From positions 124,001-188,000 of the forward strand of contig MNCI01010754.1 of NCBI GenBank assembly GCA_015680685.1: a stretch of DNA of 64,000 nucleotides. The letters are read 5' to 3'. The DNA is from Gnetum montanum (Eukaryota > Streptophyta > Gnetopsida > Gnetales > Gnetaceae). Positions 12,648 to 24,405 of the stretch are shown here, piece by piece. The notes beneath the pieces were generated by a model. That model ran no database searches, had not been told where the DNA came from, and worked only from the letters and a program-made list of their open reading frames with translations. Made by a program: the position numbers and the translations under genes. Each line of letters opens with the position of its first letter. Position 1 is the first letter of the stretch.

Positions 12648-14140
12648 GATGATGATGAGCCTTTGTTGGAAACTTGAAGCATGCTTAACATTGTAGAGGT
12701 AGTCAAGATCCCAGCTAGGCATGTGAAAGATAGTTGAATCAAGCACTTAGACATGAACAATATTCCAAGATTTGAAAGGGGATATAACTCTAATCCGCAA
12801 AACCATCTACAAGCCTTTCACAATGCCTACACCTTACAAAACATTGAGATTGAATGGCATAAATTGAAGCTATTCTTTAGGACACTCATCAAAGAGGTAG
12901 AAAGCTAGTACCAATTCTTACAACTAGAATCCATTTGTAGATGGATTACCATGCTAGAACTATTTAATGACATATACCAGATATACTCCAGGGTGTCTAA
13001 TTTGAGAAGAAAAATCCAAGGCTGGAAACAAGGAACACATGAACCCTTGGATGCCACCATGGGCAGATATTATTCTCTCTTACATTGATGCCTTGACTAT
13101 GGTTATTCTCAGAGGGAACAACTCTACCACATCATAGATGGACTTAGAGTAGAAACCAGAAAAAATCTTGTGGTTTATGCCCAAGGAAGACTATCTAAAC
13201 TAAGAGCTCATTAGATACAAAGGTTGATGGAGAAGGTAGCAAACGAAGAAGGTGAGTTGTGAAAAAGAAAAAGTGAAAAAGAATATAATAGAAACCCTTC
13301 CATCAGGAAAAGGGACGTCCAATTCTATGATGAGGAGAAGTCACCACTCGATGAGGTGGTGAACAAGAAAACCTTGCCCATCTAAAAATATGTTTTTGAT
13401 ATTTTTGCAAAGGTTGATAAATTATGAGAATATTTAGATGAAAAATTACATATTGATATGAAGATTACTAAAGAATCCAAAGAGTAGAATAATGATTACA
13501 ACCATAGGAGGTGGAAAGAAGGTAAACATGCTTACTAAAGAGGTAAGGGAAAAGTTGTTACAATAGAAGAAGTTACAGAGATAGACTTTGATGATGATGT
13601 TGGGTGTGACATTTATCAATATGAATATATGAAGAGATGTTGTCCTATGGTGTCACACTTACAAAAGTCTCGGGTGTACATGTTGAATCCTTGAGTAGAA
13701 CAAAAGCAAGTACCTAGATGATTGCCTTATCCTCAAGGTAATCCAAGGCAATTCCACCAGTCACAACAAGCTCACTATCCAAGTGGAGCTTCACCATAAC
13801 TGTATGAGAAATACCAGTAGTGGCAACAATCACAGTCATGGGAAAGGCCACCACCAAGACAATAGTACCCTTATAGGAAACTAGATTCATACAGGTACTA
13901 TGTACATCAAATCCTTTGTTCATGAAGCTCTACAAGCCACACCTTATTCCAACATTACTATTATCCTTAAAACTACCATTGAACTCATTCATCATCTACT
14001 CGAGGGGAGCACCCATATCCATACCATCCTCTGCATCCATCTACACACATCCCTCCGTCCTCAACTTAGTTACCTACTACTCCATCTACGCAAGGTAAAA
14101 TTCTTCCATATCAACAATAATGAAATGCTACAAGGGATGT
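12648..14140 (+). pseudogene. gag of element B, decayed
   Basis: Translation begins within gag at DDDEPLLET and continues IPARHVKDS, LDMNNIPRFERGYNSNPQNH and LQAFHNAYTLQN, matching the gag at 5390-7325 position by position. Further on, LELFNDIYQIYSRVSNLRRK, EPLDATMGRYYSLLH, YHIIDGLRVETRK and a charged then Q/P-rich tail follow. The frame contains many TAG stops. It would have encoded the capsid protein. The N-terminus is missing at the junction with copia. Confidence 0.75.
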
Positions 14141-14389
14141 AAATTTACAACTAGCCTTCTAGCTGAGTGGTTTTGAAAATTGATCTAGGAAATGACCATT
14201 TTCCAACCCAATAGTCCTCCAAAACCCTCATAACCTAATGTGGTTGGTCACCCTGTATCCCCAGCACCTTCATCCTCTACATTAAACACATTTGAGAGTC
14301 CTTCAAACCAAATGCCATCTTAGATCCACACTCTAATGTTAACCCATGCTATCTCTAATTAGGTCAAGGATGACAACCTTTCCATGAAG

Positions 14390-14790
14390 AGAAATTACCT
14401 AGGAAGTCCTCTTATTTAGTTATATATTACTGATCATGATCCATGCAAGGCTCTTATTGATTTTGGTTATGGTATCATTCTCATCTCTTATGACATGTAT
14501 AAGGCCTAAAACCTACCACCTCTCAAGAACAACAATATCCATTTAGAATTTGTACACCAATCAATCACTATTCCTTTGGGATTAGTGGAGGACATTGTAA
14601 CTATAATTTATGGGTGGACCTATCCTACCAATTTTCTATTGATCAAGGTAGAAAACTGCAAAGGTGACTTTTCCATCATTATGGGATGTGCATGGTTAAG
14701 AACTATTAATGCACAAATTTGCCTCAGGGACCTCTCCTTGGAAATCTCCAAGGAAAATGAATTTGGATGGATTGAGGAGAAGTGAGTTCC
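14390..14790 (+). pseudogene. Retropepsin-like protease of element B
   Basis: DHDPCKALIDFGYGIILISY is a retropepsin active-site region in which the usual D-[ST]-G reads D-F-G. Then LEFVHQSITIPLGLVEDIV and NFLLIKVENCKGDFSIIMGC follow, the latter matching the conserved I(I/V)LG region near the family's C-terminus. The enzyme would process Gag-Pol. The altered active site and nearby stops indicate it is dead. Confidence 0.7.
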
Positions 14791-14959
14791 ATGCATCATG
14801 TACAATGATAATGGGTGCAATTGTGTGTAAAAAATATATTCCATTAAAAGTACATTTATTAAAGCATGCAATCATTGTGCGCATGAAAGAAATATCCAAA
14901 GGTTCCTATATGTAGCAGCCACAAAATAGGATGATACCTAGTGACTAATAGTTAACTTT

Positions 14960-16690
14960 GATAGCAACAAACTATGTATGGAACCTATTGAGAGCTTGAC
15001 ATGTGTCCATGTTGAGAGCATAGATAAACTTGAGCAAGTTCATCACCAACTCTCTAATGATGAAGTTGATGATATCTGCTGGGAAGAGTTGGAAATCCAT
15101 GATAATTCCAAACTAGAGCCCCTAAAGTTAAAAACTCTACCAATCAGCATGGAGTATGGATTCTTAAAAAATGGTAAGCTAGTTATAATCAATGTAAATA
15201 TTGCTTCTAAACAAAAAGACAAGCTATGGCCAACAACCTTTACTTGGTCATATCATGAATTGACTAAAATTGATCTAAGGATATGCTAGTATCATATCTA
15301 CACTAACTAGCCAATGAAGCTAAGAAGGTAGTTGCAAAGATGGCTAAACGCCAAGTTGAAGTAGATCATCAAAGAGAAAATAGAAAAACTCCTCAAGGTA
15401 GGCTTCATCTATTTCATCATGAATAGTGACTGGGTTAGCCCACTCGTAATTTTTCCAAAGAAGATGGCAAGTGGTGGGTCTACATTGACTTTAGGCTATT
15501 GAATATGGTAACATTTAAAGATCATTTTCCATTGCCATATGTGGACTAAGTGTTGGAAACTATATATGGGCATTGCTATTATAGCTTCTTGAATGATTAT
15601 AGTGGCTATAAAAAAATTTAGATTGCACCCAAAGATCAGGACAAAACAACATTCACAACTGCCTGGGGAACTTTTGCATATTGCAAGATGCTATTTGGTT
15701 TATGCAATGCCCTTGTAAAATTTCAAGGGCTAATTCTTTGTATTTTTTAATAGTAGATTGGTAGTGAGGTAGACGTATTTATGGATGACTTCTCTACCTA
15801 TGGGTCTACAATTGAGCAAGCCCTGGATCACTTTAAGCAAGTATTGAAAAGATGTGTTCAATAAAACTTAGGCTCAATTGGTAGAAAATCCATTTAATGG
15901 TCTAGAAAAGCATAGAACTAGGACATAAAATTACGTAGGTAGGGATTGAGTTAGACCCAGAAAAGATAAGTGTCATCCAAGGAATCACATGCCAACCAGA
16001 GATGGTCAAAGACATATGATCATTCCTTGGATACATTAGCTACTATCGGTGGGTTATAGAGAATTTTTCTATTCATTCATTTAGACCAAGAAGTTTGAAC
16101 ATGCATTCCAATAGTTAAAGTACAAACTCATAGAAACTCCAATGTTATGTGCACTAGACTAGTCCAGACCATTTCATATAATGAAGGATGCATCTAATCA
16201 TGCCTTGGGAGCCATGCTTACATAGTTGGATGACAAGAAATATCCATATAACATCCACTACATGAGCTAAAGCATTATGGGTGCATAGTTGAATTACACC
16301 ATAACTAAGAAATAACTAATGTGATGGTATATTCTCTCAAAAACGTTTAGGCACTATGTGCTTGGATATAAGGTGTTTATGCACATAGATCACAGAGCCA
16401 TCTACTTCCCAATGAACAAGCCAACAGTGAGCCCTCATATCATATGATGGCTCATGATCTTATAGGAATTCAATCTCATAATGGTATATCAGAAAGGGAT
16501 TAAGAATGTGGTCACTAATCATATCTCTTGGTTAAGAAGGAATAAGAAAGAGGAGGAGATTTTACTCTCTAATCAATTTCTAGATGAACTCCTCTTTACA
16601 AAAGTAATAAATGACCAAGTACCCATCAAATCAAGGTGGTATCATGGCATTTTCACTTATCTTCTTACTCAAGAAATGCCATAAGATCTA
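14960..16690 (+). pseudogene. Reverse transcriptase and RNase H of element B
   Basis: A linker (MEPIESLTCVHVESIDKLEQ region, 14978-15289) leads into RT. Pieces legible in shifting frames are VGFIYFIMNSDWVSPLVIFP, a decayed TPWGTF / FGL.NA block (15655-15720), a degraded VDD block near 15765 (DVFMDDFS) and a thumb region. RNase H follows with MKDASNHALGAMLT, FRHYVLGYKVFMHIDHRA and YQKGIKNVVTNHISWLRRNK. The last is the 'D.KG.(E/K)N.VADHLSRL' type end typical of Athila pol. At least a dozen stops, mostly TAG. Confidence 0.75.
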
Positions 16691-16779
16691 GATCATAGGG
16701 AGAAACAATAGTTTCTTCATTAGGCTAAGTACTTCATGGAAATCAATGGACACATTTATAAAGTGTGTGCTAATGGCCT

Positions 16780-17900
16780 AGTTCATTGGTGTGTCCCTAC
16801 TGTAGATCAATTGTGCATTTTCTAGGATGCTCATGAAGGCCTTTGTAGAGGCCACTATGTTGAGACATGTAGGATCATAAAAATCTAGATGGTAGGATAC
16901 TATTGGCCCACAATCTTTAGGGATGTTCATCAATTTTTATGATGTTGTAAGTGCTATCAACGAGATGGTAAGATGATTGTACAAATGGAGGGTCATAAAT
17001 AGTGGATTCAACCACTTACATTCTTTGACATATTGGGCATTAACTTCATGGGTCCTATCACACCCATTTCCAATGGAAAGGCATACATCATCATAGTATT
17101 CAACTATTGCACCAAATGGGTAGAAGCAATAGTTTTCATCGATTGTACATTATCCATTGCTACTTGATTTGTGCAAAAAAAATTTTGGAAATAGGTTTGG
17201 GGTGCCACATGCACTAATTTTTGATAATGGAACTCATTGTACAGGTGTCACTTTTTTAAAACTCATGCAACGCTTGGAGGTTGAACATATATTAACAACA
17301 CCCTATCACCCCCAAGTCAATAGTCAAGTAGAGGTAACTAACAAGGAGATTACAAAGATTTTAACCAGAAATATTAGCAATTATAGAAGAGATCGGAGCA
17401 CAAAACTCAACGATTCCCTTTGGGCCTACCATTCAACATGGAAACTCCCTATTGGCTACTATCCCTACAAATTAGTATACAAGAAACTTCTAATGCTCCT
17501 AATTCACTCTGTTCATACACTCTCAATAGCCTATGATCTAGATGTTAACATAAGTTTAGCATAAAAAGAAAGACTACTCAACCCCAACATGCTAGAAAAA
17601 AATTGATTAGTGGCCCTATGTTCATATGAAGTGCACAAGGCATTTAACAAGCAACAACATGACCTTAGAATATAGAAACGGAAATTTCAACTAGGAGATA
17701 AGGTTCTTTACTAGAATCCCACACATGTATCCCAAAAAGTAGATTTTCAAACATTGTGGGAGGGATCTTATATAATTGATGAAACCTTTCCCTCTAGGGC
17801 CATGTTAATCTACAAACCTAAGAGCCCAAATAGAAAGTAGTTTGTCAACATCCAATAAGTGAAGCCTTTCAATGAGCCCAAGCAAGCTAGTGTGACAAAT
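16780..17900 (+). pseudogene. Integrase of element B
   Basis: The HHCC zinc-binding region is legible as DAHEGLCRGHYVETCR, then YYWPTIFRDVHQF and CCKCYQRDGKM. The catalytic core follows: DILGINFMGPITP (first Asp), VPHALIFDNGTHCTG (second Asp) and YHPQVNSQVEVTNKEI (Glu). The longest open stretch is 17157-17564. A C-terminal GDKVLY-type block ends near 17850. Integrase would insert the DNA copy. Several TAG/TAA stops disable it. Confidence 0.8.
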
Positions 17901-17904
17901 ACCT

Positions 17905-20030
17905 CAACGGGTGGGCAACCATGCTCAATTTTTTAGATCTCCTCCTTCCAACACAATTGTGGGAAAGATGGCCGTCCATGCTAATCATAGATGTGGCTTC
18001 TTAGTTTTTCTATTTTTTGTTTTACACATTTTTGTCTTTGCAATTTGTTTCTTTCACACCTTTTTTATTTTCAAACTTTTTCCTATTTTTACATCTTTTT
18101 TTGTTTTACATCATCATTAGTATTTTAAAATTTTCTTGAATATTTTACAATTTCTTATATATTTTACTCTATTTCTAGTGTGTGATTTTTGTTATTTTTG
18201 CTAATAAAAGTGCTTTATTGCAATAGGACACAATGGTGTTGTAGCTACTACTAATGGTAGTTTGTGCTTAATGTTTTTTTTGCTAATGTCTAGTTTTTAT
18301 TTTTAAATTTTTGTGCTAATGGATAAGTCATGGTTTCTTTTTCATGGAATAGGCAGTGAGTCCATGACATTCATTCATTCATAAACTCTATGGTTTTTCT
18401 TGTTTTGGAAGTTTAAGGTTTCTTTCATTAATAAATTCATGACCTTGGTAGTTTCTAGAATTGGGAAAGATTCAAAGGTTTGTACATGGTCTAGCTTCAA
18501 GGGAAGTCAATACTCTTTGTAGTCTTCTACTTACTTGGGTGCATGGCTATTTTCATAGACTTCTTACCATTCTATGTCAACCACTAACAGGAAGTTAAAT
18601 AAAGTCTTTGCATGGTGTGATTTCCATCCAAAGAAGAAAAAAATAAAAATATAAAAAAATAAAAAAAAAATGATGGAAATTCAAAGGACATCCCTTAGAG
18701 AAATAAACAAGCTACAATCACTAGTTATGGGACTAGAAAGAAATCTTATGCATGCCTAAAGGTCCCATCTAACTAAGGCCCTCTTTCACTTCCTACTTCT
18801 CCTTTGTTCTCTTTATGGGATGGTGGTTTTTTTGTGAAATTACCCTTGTATACTGAGAGGGTGGATTACTCTTGGAGTGGTGATGCAAAGTCACTAAAAG
18901 AGGTTGGTTTTGGTCTAGACTAAGCATGGATCTTCTTAGGTCTTTTTAAACACAAAACTCTGTAAGGGGCTTCTTATGGCCTCAATTTGGAATTCCATTC
19001 CACCTTTTTTATCATCCATATATGATATCTATAACTCACCTCACTGTTAAAGTTCATGTTCTTTATTTGGTGTCTTAGTCTAACATACTTAAATTCTTAG
19101 GTAGAATCTTCCAGGTTTTGGTCCTTCACTTCCATCAATCATTAATCACCTATGGGACCCATGGCCTCCTTAGCTTGAGACTATGCAAGGGAAAACAAAG
19201 TGTATGCCTACTATAGGGAGGATCCACTTGCATCTCTCTTAGTTAGGTTCATTAAGGATCTTATCCTTAGGCATTCTTCCAATCAGAATCTTTCATACAC
19301 CCATCTTCTACATCAAACCACATGCTCCTTTATGTATTATGTTCAATAAATACATTCTCTATTAATTTTTTTTAATTTTTGAGCTTTCAAAGATCCTATT
19401 TAATGATCTCATCATATTCTTGGCTTTTCTAGGACTCCATGGATCCCAAGTTCATTGAAAAATTTCTTGTATTTTTTAAGATATTCAAAATTTTAAATTT
19501 TTCCTATGGGCTCCATATATAGGGCCCCATCGATATAGTAGATGCATATACGAGGCCTCATCAATGTAGTAGAAAATACTATATATATGCATGACCCCAC
19601 TTGGAAATTTTTACATTTTCTCACAAATGATAAGGGACTTTTCCAAATTTTCGGAGCCTAGAACCTCTAGAGCTCATAACTTGCTAACCATTTATCCAAA
19701 TCACTCCATTCTTCAACCCTGCAGCTACCAAAGGTAAGCTCTTCATCGTGGAGGCCATAAATGTGACATTTTTGATAGAAACATTTTTGCCATTTTTCTA
19801 ACTCCCACAAAGGTTTAATTAATAAATCAACTATTAAACACCAAATTATAAGAGTTAAACCTTTCCAACAAGCTCTGGTGACATTTATAATAAATAATTA
19901 ATAAAATAATTAATCTTCCATGGTCCAACCTTAGCCAAAGTGTAACTAATTAATGAGATAAGGTATTAAAAAATTTAAATTTATACATTATATCTACTAA
20001 TTCATGGATGTGTTATGACCAGAGATGGCA
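17905..20030 (+). other. Non-coding spacer of element B between pol and third ORF
   Basis: T-rich at 18000-18320, A-rich at 18635-18670, no credible reading frame. At 19488-19600 it contains the words GGGCCCCATCGATATAGTAG and CCTCATCAATGTAGTAG, which resemble U3 words of this family's LTRs (for example CGACATAGTG, CCCATTGATAGGG). A long spacer here is normal for Athila-group elements. Confidence 0.55.
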
Positions 20031-21960
20031 CCAAAAGGCAAATACACATAGGAAGTAGGAATACCTCAATTGAGGGAGAAACATCCCAAAATGGAAAGGG
20101 GCCAAGAATAGGACCAAGAAGAACCATTTGCAACCCATGCCATAGGTCCTAAATAAGGTGGCCTAAACAATAAGCCTAATGGGTGGAGGTGGATCTATTT
20201 TCTCAGTCCAAAGAATGTAGTTGTCTACAAGATAGAATCCTAATGCTAGAGAGGTCACGGTATCTCTTACAGAATAGTAGCCACTCCTAGAAATCTCTAA
20301 GAATGCCACAACTTTCTTGTTGCACTTAGAGAAAGGCAAGGGAGCAATAGTAATGATGATGTAGCACCAAGGGCAAGAGATAGCAGTAGAGGTGGTTGTT
20401 AACAGAATTACTAAAACACTTAATGCACCTGTGACATTTGTACTAAAAATCATAGCAATCAAAGATGTGTAGACATCCATAGGGATCAGAAGTAGAATAA
20501 ATGCAACACAACATGAAGAAATACTGGATTGACTCATGGGAATTGGGCAACTACTTCTAGATTTATTTAATCTTTTGAACAATATTACTACAACCTAGTT
20601 AGAGCTACTAGAGGCAAGAGGTAAAAACATCATCTTGGAGGGAAAACTCGAAACAACCAAGGAGTTGAATGAATGCTTGGTTATTGAAGTTTTCAAATTA
20701 AAAGCCCAAATTTCTGATCTTGCATTTCTCAACCTAGCATTGATAAAATATGAAGCTCTTGAGAAAATTTATACCAAACTGAAAAGGGTTAAGGATGTGA
20801 TGGAAATGATAGTGTTATAATAATCTTTGGCAAAGGCTACATAGCACAAAATTCAAAAGGCCTTGGATTAGACCTACTAGAAGAATATACAATTAACCAT
20901 AGAGAACCATCACGTATAGAATGTTGATGAATATAAAAAAAATTAATTGAATTTATCCATTAATAGTAGGAGCAAGTGACCAAAGCAAACACAAAGCTAA
21001 GGAGATTGGAAGTAGAAAATAGAAACCTCACCATGGAGGAGCTTTGTGTGCTTTGCTAGAAGACTACAATAGAGGTAGTTTATTGGAAATTAGAAGCTCT
21101 CAAATTTGAGAGAGTCAAAGATCATTACAAAGATCAGGTCAATCTATAGAAATAAGTAAATGAAAAACACATCCAATTCATGAAGGCAAAAGTAAATGAA
21201 ACCCTCTAACAAATCTAGCAAGGAAGAGGATTGTGGCAACCCATCATTGATAGGATAGATGCCTACAAAAAGGTAGAAATCCACATAAAGGAGTTGTAGA
21301 TTGAAGAGATGATAGAATACATAGAGCTTGCCAATCTCCAATATGAAAATCTGGTGATGTTGACTACTGGATGGAAATGGTCAAAACTAGAAAAGTAGGT
21401 GGCTAACTTGTACTTGTTGTATGAGGTTGAGTTCAAGCATCACAAAGACGTCAAGCAAAAGCTTACAGTAGTAAATGCTAAACTTGAATTTCTAAAAGGA
21501 AAATACACTGATAAAAAATATATCATTGAGAACCTAGCTATAAGGATGAATGACTACTAGAATCTATAAAATGCAATCAAGATATTTGATGTCAAATGTA
21601 AACAATTCACTACATAGTTTGTCAACACTAAGAAGTTATTCTTAGTAATGTCCTATCTATGGGATATCCCGATTCCAACCCACATTGGAGATGCTACATG
21701 GACTATGAATTATCCTTAGAGTAAAGAGGAGAAGATGAAGGCATTAGTAGATGCCTTTTACCTTCCACTAGAGGTGGTATCTGTAGCAAGATAGCCATAG
21801 CTACCTCAGCCATTGTACATGCCCAAATCCTGTGAAGGTCCTTCAAAACCTTAGGAGCCTCCATCACTTGGGATTTTCTAATCTTCTCCACCATCTTCAT
21901 GTCATCAAATTACATGCTATCCAATTTTGTGTAGTCATGTCATGTTGTTCAATTTTGTGT
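20031..21960 (+). pseudogene. Third ORF (env-like position) of element B, coiled-coil protein
   Basis: A frame beginning MAPKGKYT (ATG at about 20031) runs through a basic/acidic N-terminus into long heptad-rich helices: GKLETTKELNECLVIEVFKL, KLRRLEVENRNLTMEELCVL, KFERVKDHYKDQVNL. It ends in a Pro-rich tail (PLYMPKSCEGPSKP). It sits after pol, where Athila elements carry an extra ORF, sometimes called env-like. I see no clear signal peptide or transmembrane segment in this copy, so an envelope role is not supported. From about 21055 to 21890 the frame has 11 TAG, 4 TAA and no TGA stops. There is at least one shift before 20600. Confidence 0.6.
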
Positions 21961-22103
21961 TATGAACACTGCAACTATTGTAATGTGTTGATTTGTACAC
22001 TTGGGCACTCAGTTTTGTTATGTCAAGAGTCAATAAATAATCCCATACCTTATCAATTTTGTAAAGGAACTTGAGGATGAATTTTCATTTAGCCATGGAG
22101 GTA

Positions 22104-23001
22104 TGATGAACATCAAATTGTCATGTCAATGGACACTTATTTACATGGTGTTGCCCTATCGATGGGGCCGCATCGACATAGTGTTGCTACATCTACAAGA
22201 CCCTATTGATGTAGCCCTATAATAAAAACTATAAATACAAGCTCATAGATATTTTAATGGGGAGTCAAGTCATAGTAGTACCTGAACTCTTATAGTTTTT
22301 ACATTTGAAAGTTAGAATATTTTCCTAAGTGCCCACAGCTATGAATCTTTATTTGAGCATTGTTGTACTTGATCACGATAGTGTGTGTAGCAATAAAGAT
22401 GAGATTCTTGATAAACCTTGAACCATTTTGGATAGTTTAAATTTTTTATTCATGTATTTAATTTTTTTAGTTATTTATTCAATGTTTCTCAATAATTAAG
22501 CTAATTAACTAATTAAGCAAGATAGGCTAAATAATGATTAAATAAACACATAAGTATGACCATTTTGAGCATAAACACATATTTGTTTGGTAATCCTAGT
22601 AGTGTTATTACTTGGTTTGCCAAATAGCAATAGCACTTGGTAACGTAGCAGTTGATATGTGGGATCAGGATGTGTATGGAACGTGAGATTGAATTCTTAT
22701 GTTAGGACTAGTTAGAGAATAGTTAAGTAGTTAAATTAAATTAGTTATTACATTACTTCATCTCTCTACTGTAAGTACCAAAAAACATAAAATAATAAAA
22801 ATCATATGTTTAAATTACCCTTAATCATACCTTTGTACATCACAAGTGTAACTGGGAAGAAAATGAATAACCATTAAGGAAAGGTTAACTTCTTAGACAG
22901 CTAGTGTACTAGGAGACATAGAGTCCATAGAGTTCAACCAAATCATGCATGAATGCTTCATGATTCTTATGGTGTGTAGGCGTACCTTTCACTACTCATC
23001 A
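22104..23001 (+). mobile_element. 3' LTR of element B
   Basis: 898 bp beginning TGATGAACATC and ending ACTACTCATCA, so TG...CA ends. A purine-rich tract (GCCATGGAGGTA, 22092-22103) precedes it. TATA box CTATAAATAC at 22229-22238. It aligns with the minus-strand LTR at 67-993 along its length. The right end abuts copia RT coding sequence. Confidence 0.85.
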
Positions 23002-24405
23002 AATAGGTTTTCTTCCAAGAGGAACTTTAACAAGTTCCTATTCCTTGTTTTCCATTAGTGATTTCATTTTCTCATCTATAGTAGTTTTCCAAGGTTTACT
23101 AACTTTTCAATCACAAACTTCTTTATAAGTTTAAGAAGCATCACCAATACACATAACATATGAATTTAAATACTAAGGTGTTCATTTTATCTAAATTGAC
23201 CTTCTTAATAACTAATCTTCTTCTTGAGATAGAGCTTGTCCTTCATTAGATTGATCATCAACTTTCTCTATAGTCGAGTCTTGGATAATATCATAGTGAA
23301 ATTTTTTGGAACCTTTTCCTCAACTTCATTAGGTTGTGAGGACTCCCTAAATACCACATCTTTACTATAAATAATTTTATTAGAACAAGGATTTAATAGC
23401 TTATATCCATTTATCCCATGACCATATCCAAAGAAAAATAAATTTATTGGATTTATAATCTAATTTGGATATACATTCGTTAGGCACATGACAATAAGAT
23501 ATACTTTCCAATACTCTTAAATGATCTAATGAAAATTTCTTACTAGGTCATATCTCTTATGGGGATCTACTATCTAGTAATGATGAGAGCATTCTATTGA
23601 TTAAGTAGTTAGTTATCATCACAACTTCATCCGAATTTTTTTTCAAGATCAACATTATTGGGCATACGTTGAGCTCATTCTAAAAGTATTTTATTCATCT
23701 ATAAAGTATTTTGTAATATGTTTCAAAACTCCATTTTACTATGGAGTGCTTAGAATGCTCTTTTGTTTGAAAATATTATGAGTCCTACAAGACTTTTGAA
23801 ATTTACTTGAACAAAATTCTCTACCATTATCTATTTTCAGAACTTTAATTCTTTTGTTAGATTAGTTCTCAATAAGAGTTTCATATTTCTTGCATTTATC
23901 AAAGAATTCACATTTGAATTTTAGGAAGTAAATCTATGCTTTCCTAAAATAATCATATATGAAGGAGACATACTATTCAAAACTAGCAAGTAAAGTTATT
24001 GAAATAGAAGCATACACATTACTGTGAACTAGATCCAATTTGTCTTGAGCTATTTGAGTACTTACAAGAAAGATTAAATGATATTGTTTTCCATTCAAGA
24101 AATGTTCATAGAGAGCTAAATGATCTTGGACATTATCATTAATTATATCATTTTCTTAAAGAATATAGACAAACCTATTTTTTCCCACATGCCCAAGTCT
24201 CTTATGCCATAGATTCATGGTGAAGTTCTCTTTCTAAGCATGAAGGACCTCAAATTCATCAACCACTATAACATCATTTAGTTAGTATATTCTTCCACTT
24301 CCTTCCTTGTATCTTATGACTATGATGGATTTTCCTTAAGAAATTCTCCATCTCTTATTTCCAAATAATACAAACTGGTGAAAATCATCAGAAATAACTA
24401 TATAT
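23002..24405 (-). pseudogene. Ty1/copia GAG-pre-integrase, integrase and RT start, broken
   Basis: Minus-strand translation runs NLWHKRLGHVGKNRF (GAG-pre-integrase), RIKVLKIDNGREFCSSKF (integrase second Asp), LSTP..NGVLKH (where PQQNGV.ER is usual), LINRMLSSLLDSRSP, KLDYKSNKFIFLW, then DEKMKSLMENKE.ELVKVP and GRKPI (RT start). The order and motifs are those of Ty1/copia Pol. Stops and shifts are frequent. The fragment ends at the B 3' LTR on one side and at the 5' LTR of element C at 24406. It is the missing half of the element at 11540-12640. Confidence 0.85.

Larger units (their letters stand above)
12648..23001 (+). mobile_element. Athila-like Ty3/gypsy element B, 5'-truncated
   Basis: Order on the plus strand: gag (12648-14140), protease (14390-14790), RT and RNase H (14960-16690), integrase (16780-17900), a 2.1-kb non-coding spacer, a third coiled-coil ORF (20031-21960), a purine-rich tract and a 3' LTR (22104-23001). 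The third ORF after pol and the tRNA-Asp-type LTRs fit the Athila group. The 5' LTR and leader are absent. The right end lies exactly inside the copia RT, so B inserted into copia and its left part was later lost together with the copia RT core. Confidence 0.8.

Noticed and set aside
20163-20582. 139-residue hydrophobic minus-strand frame
   Set aside because: It is antisense to the third ORF of element B and matches nothing known.
4005-23001. One Athila element from the LTR at 4005 to the LTR at 23001
   Set aside because: There are two gag genes (5390 and 12648), the LTRs differ in U3, and copia sequence lies between them.
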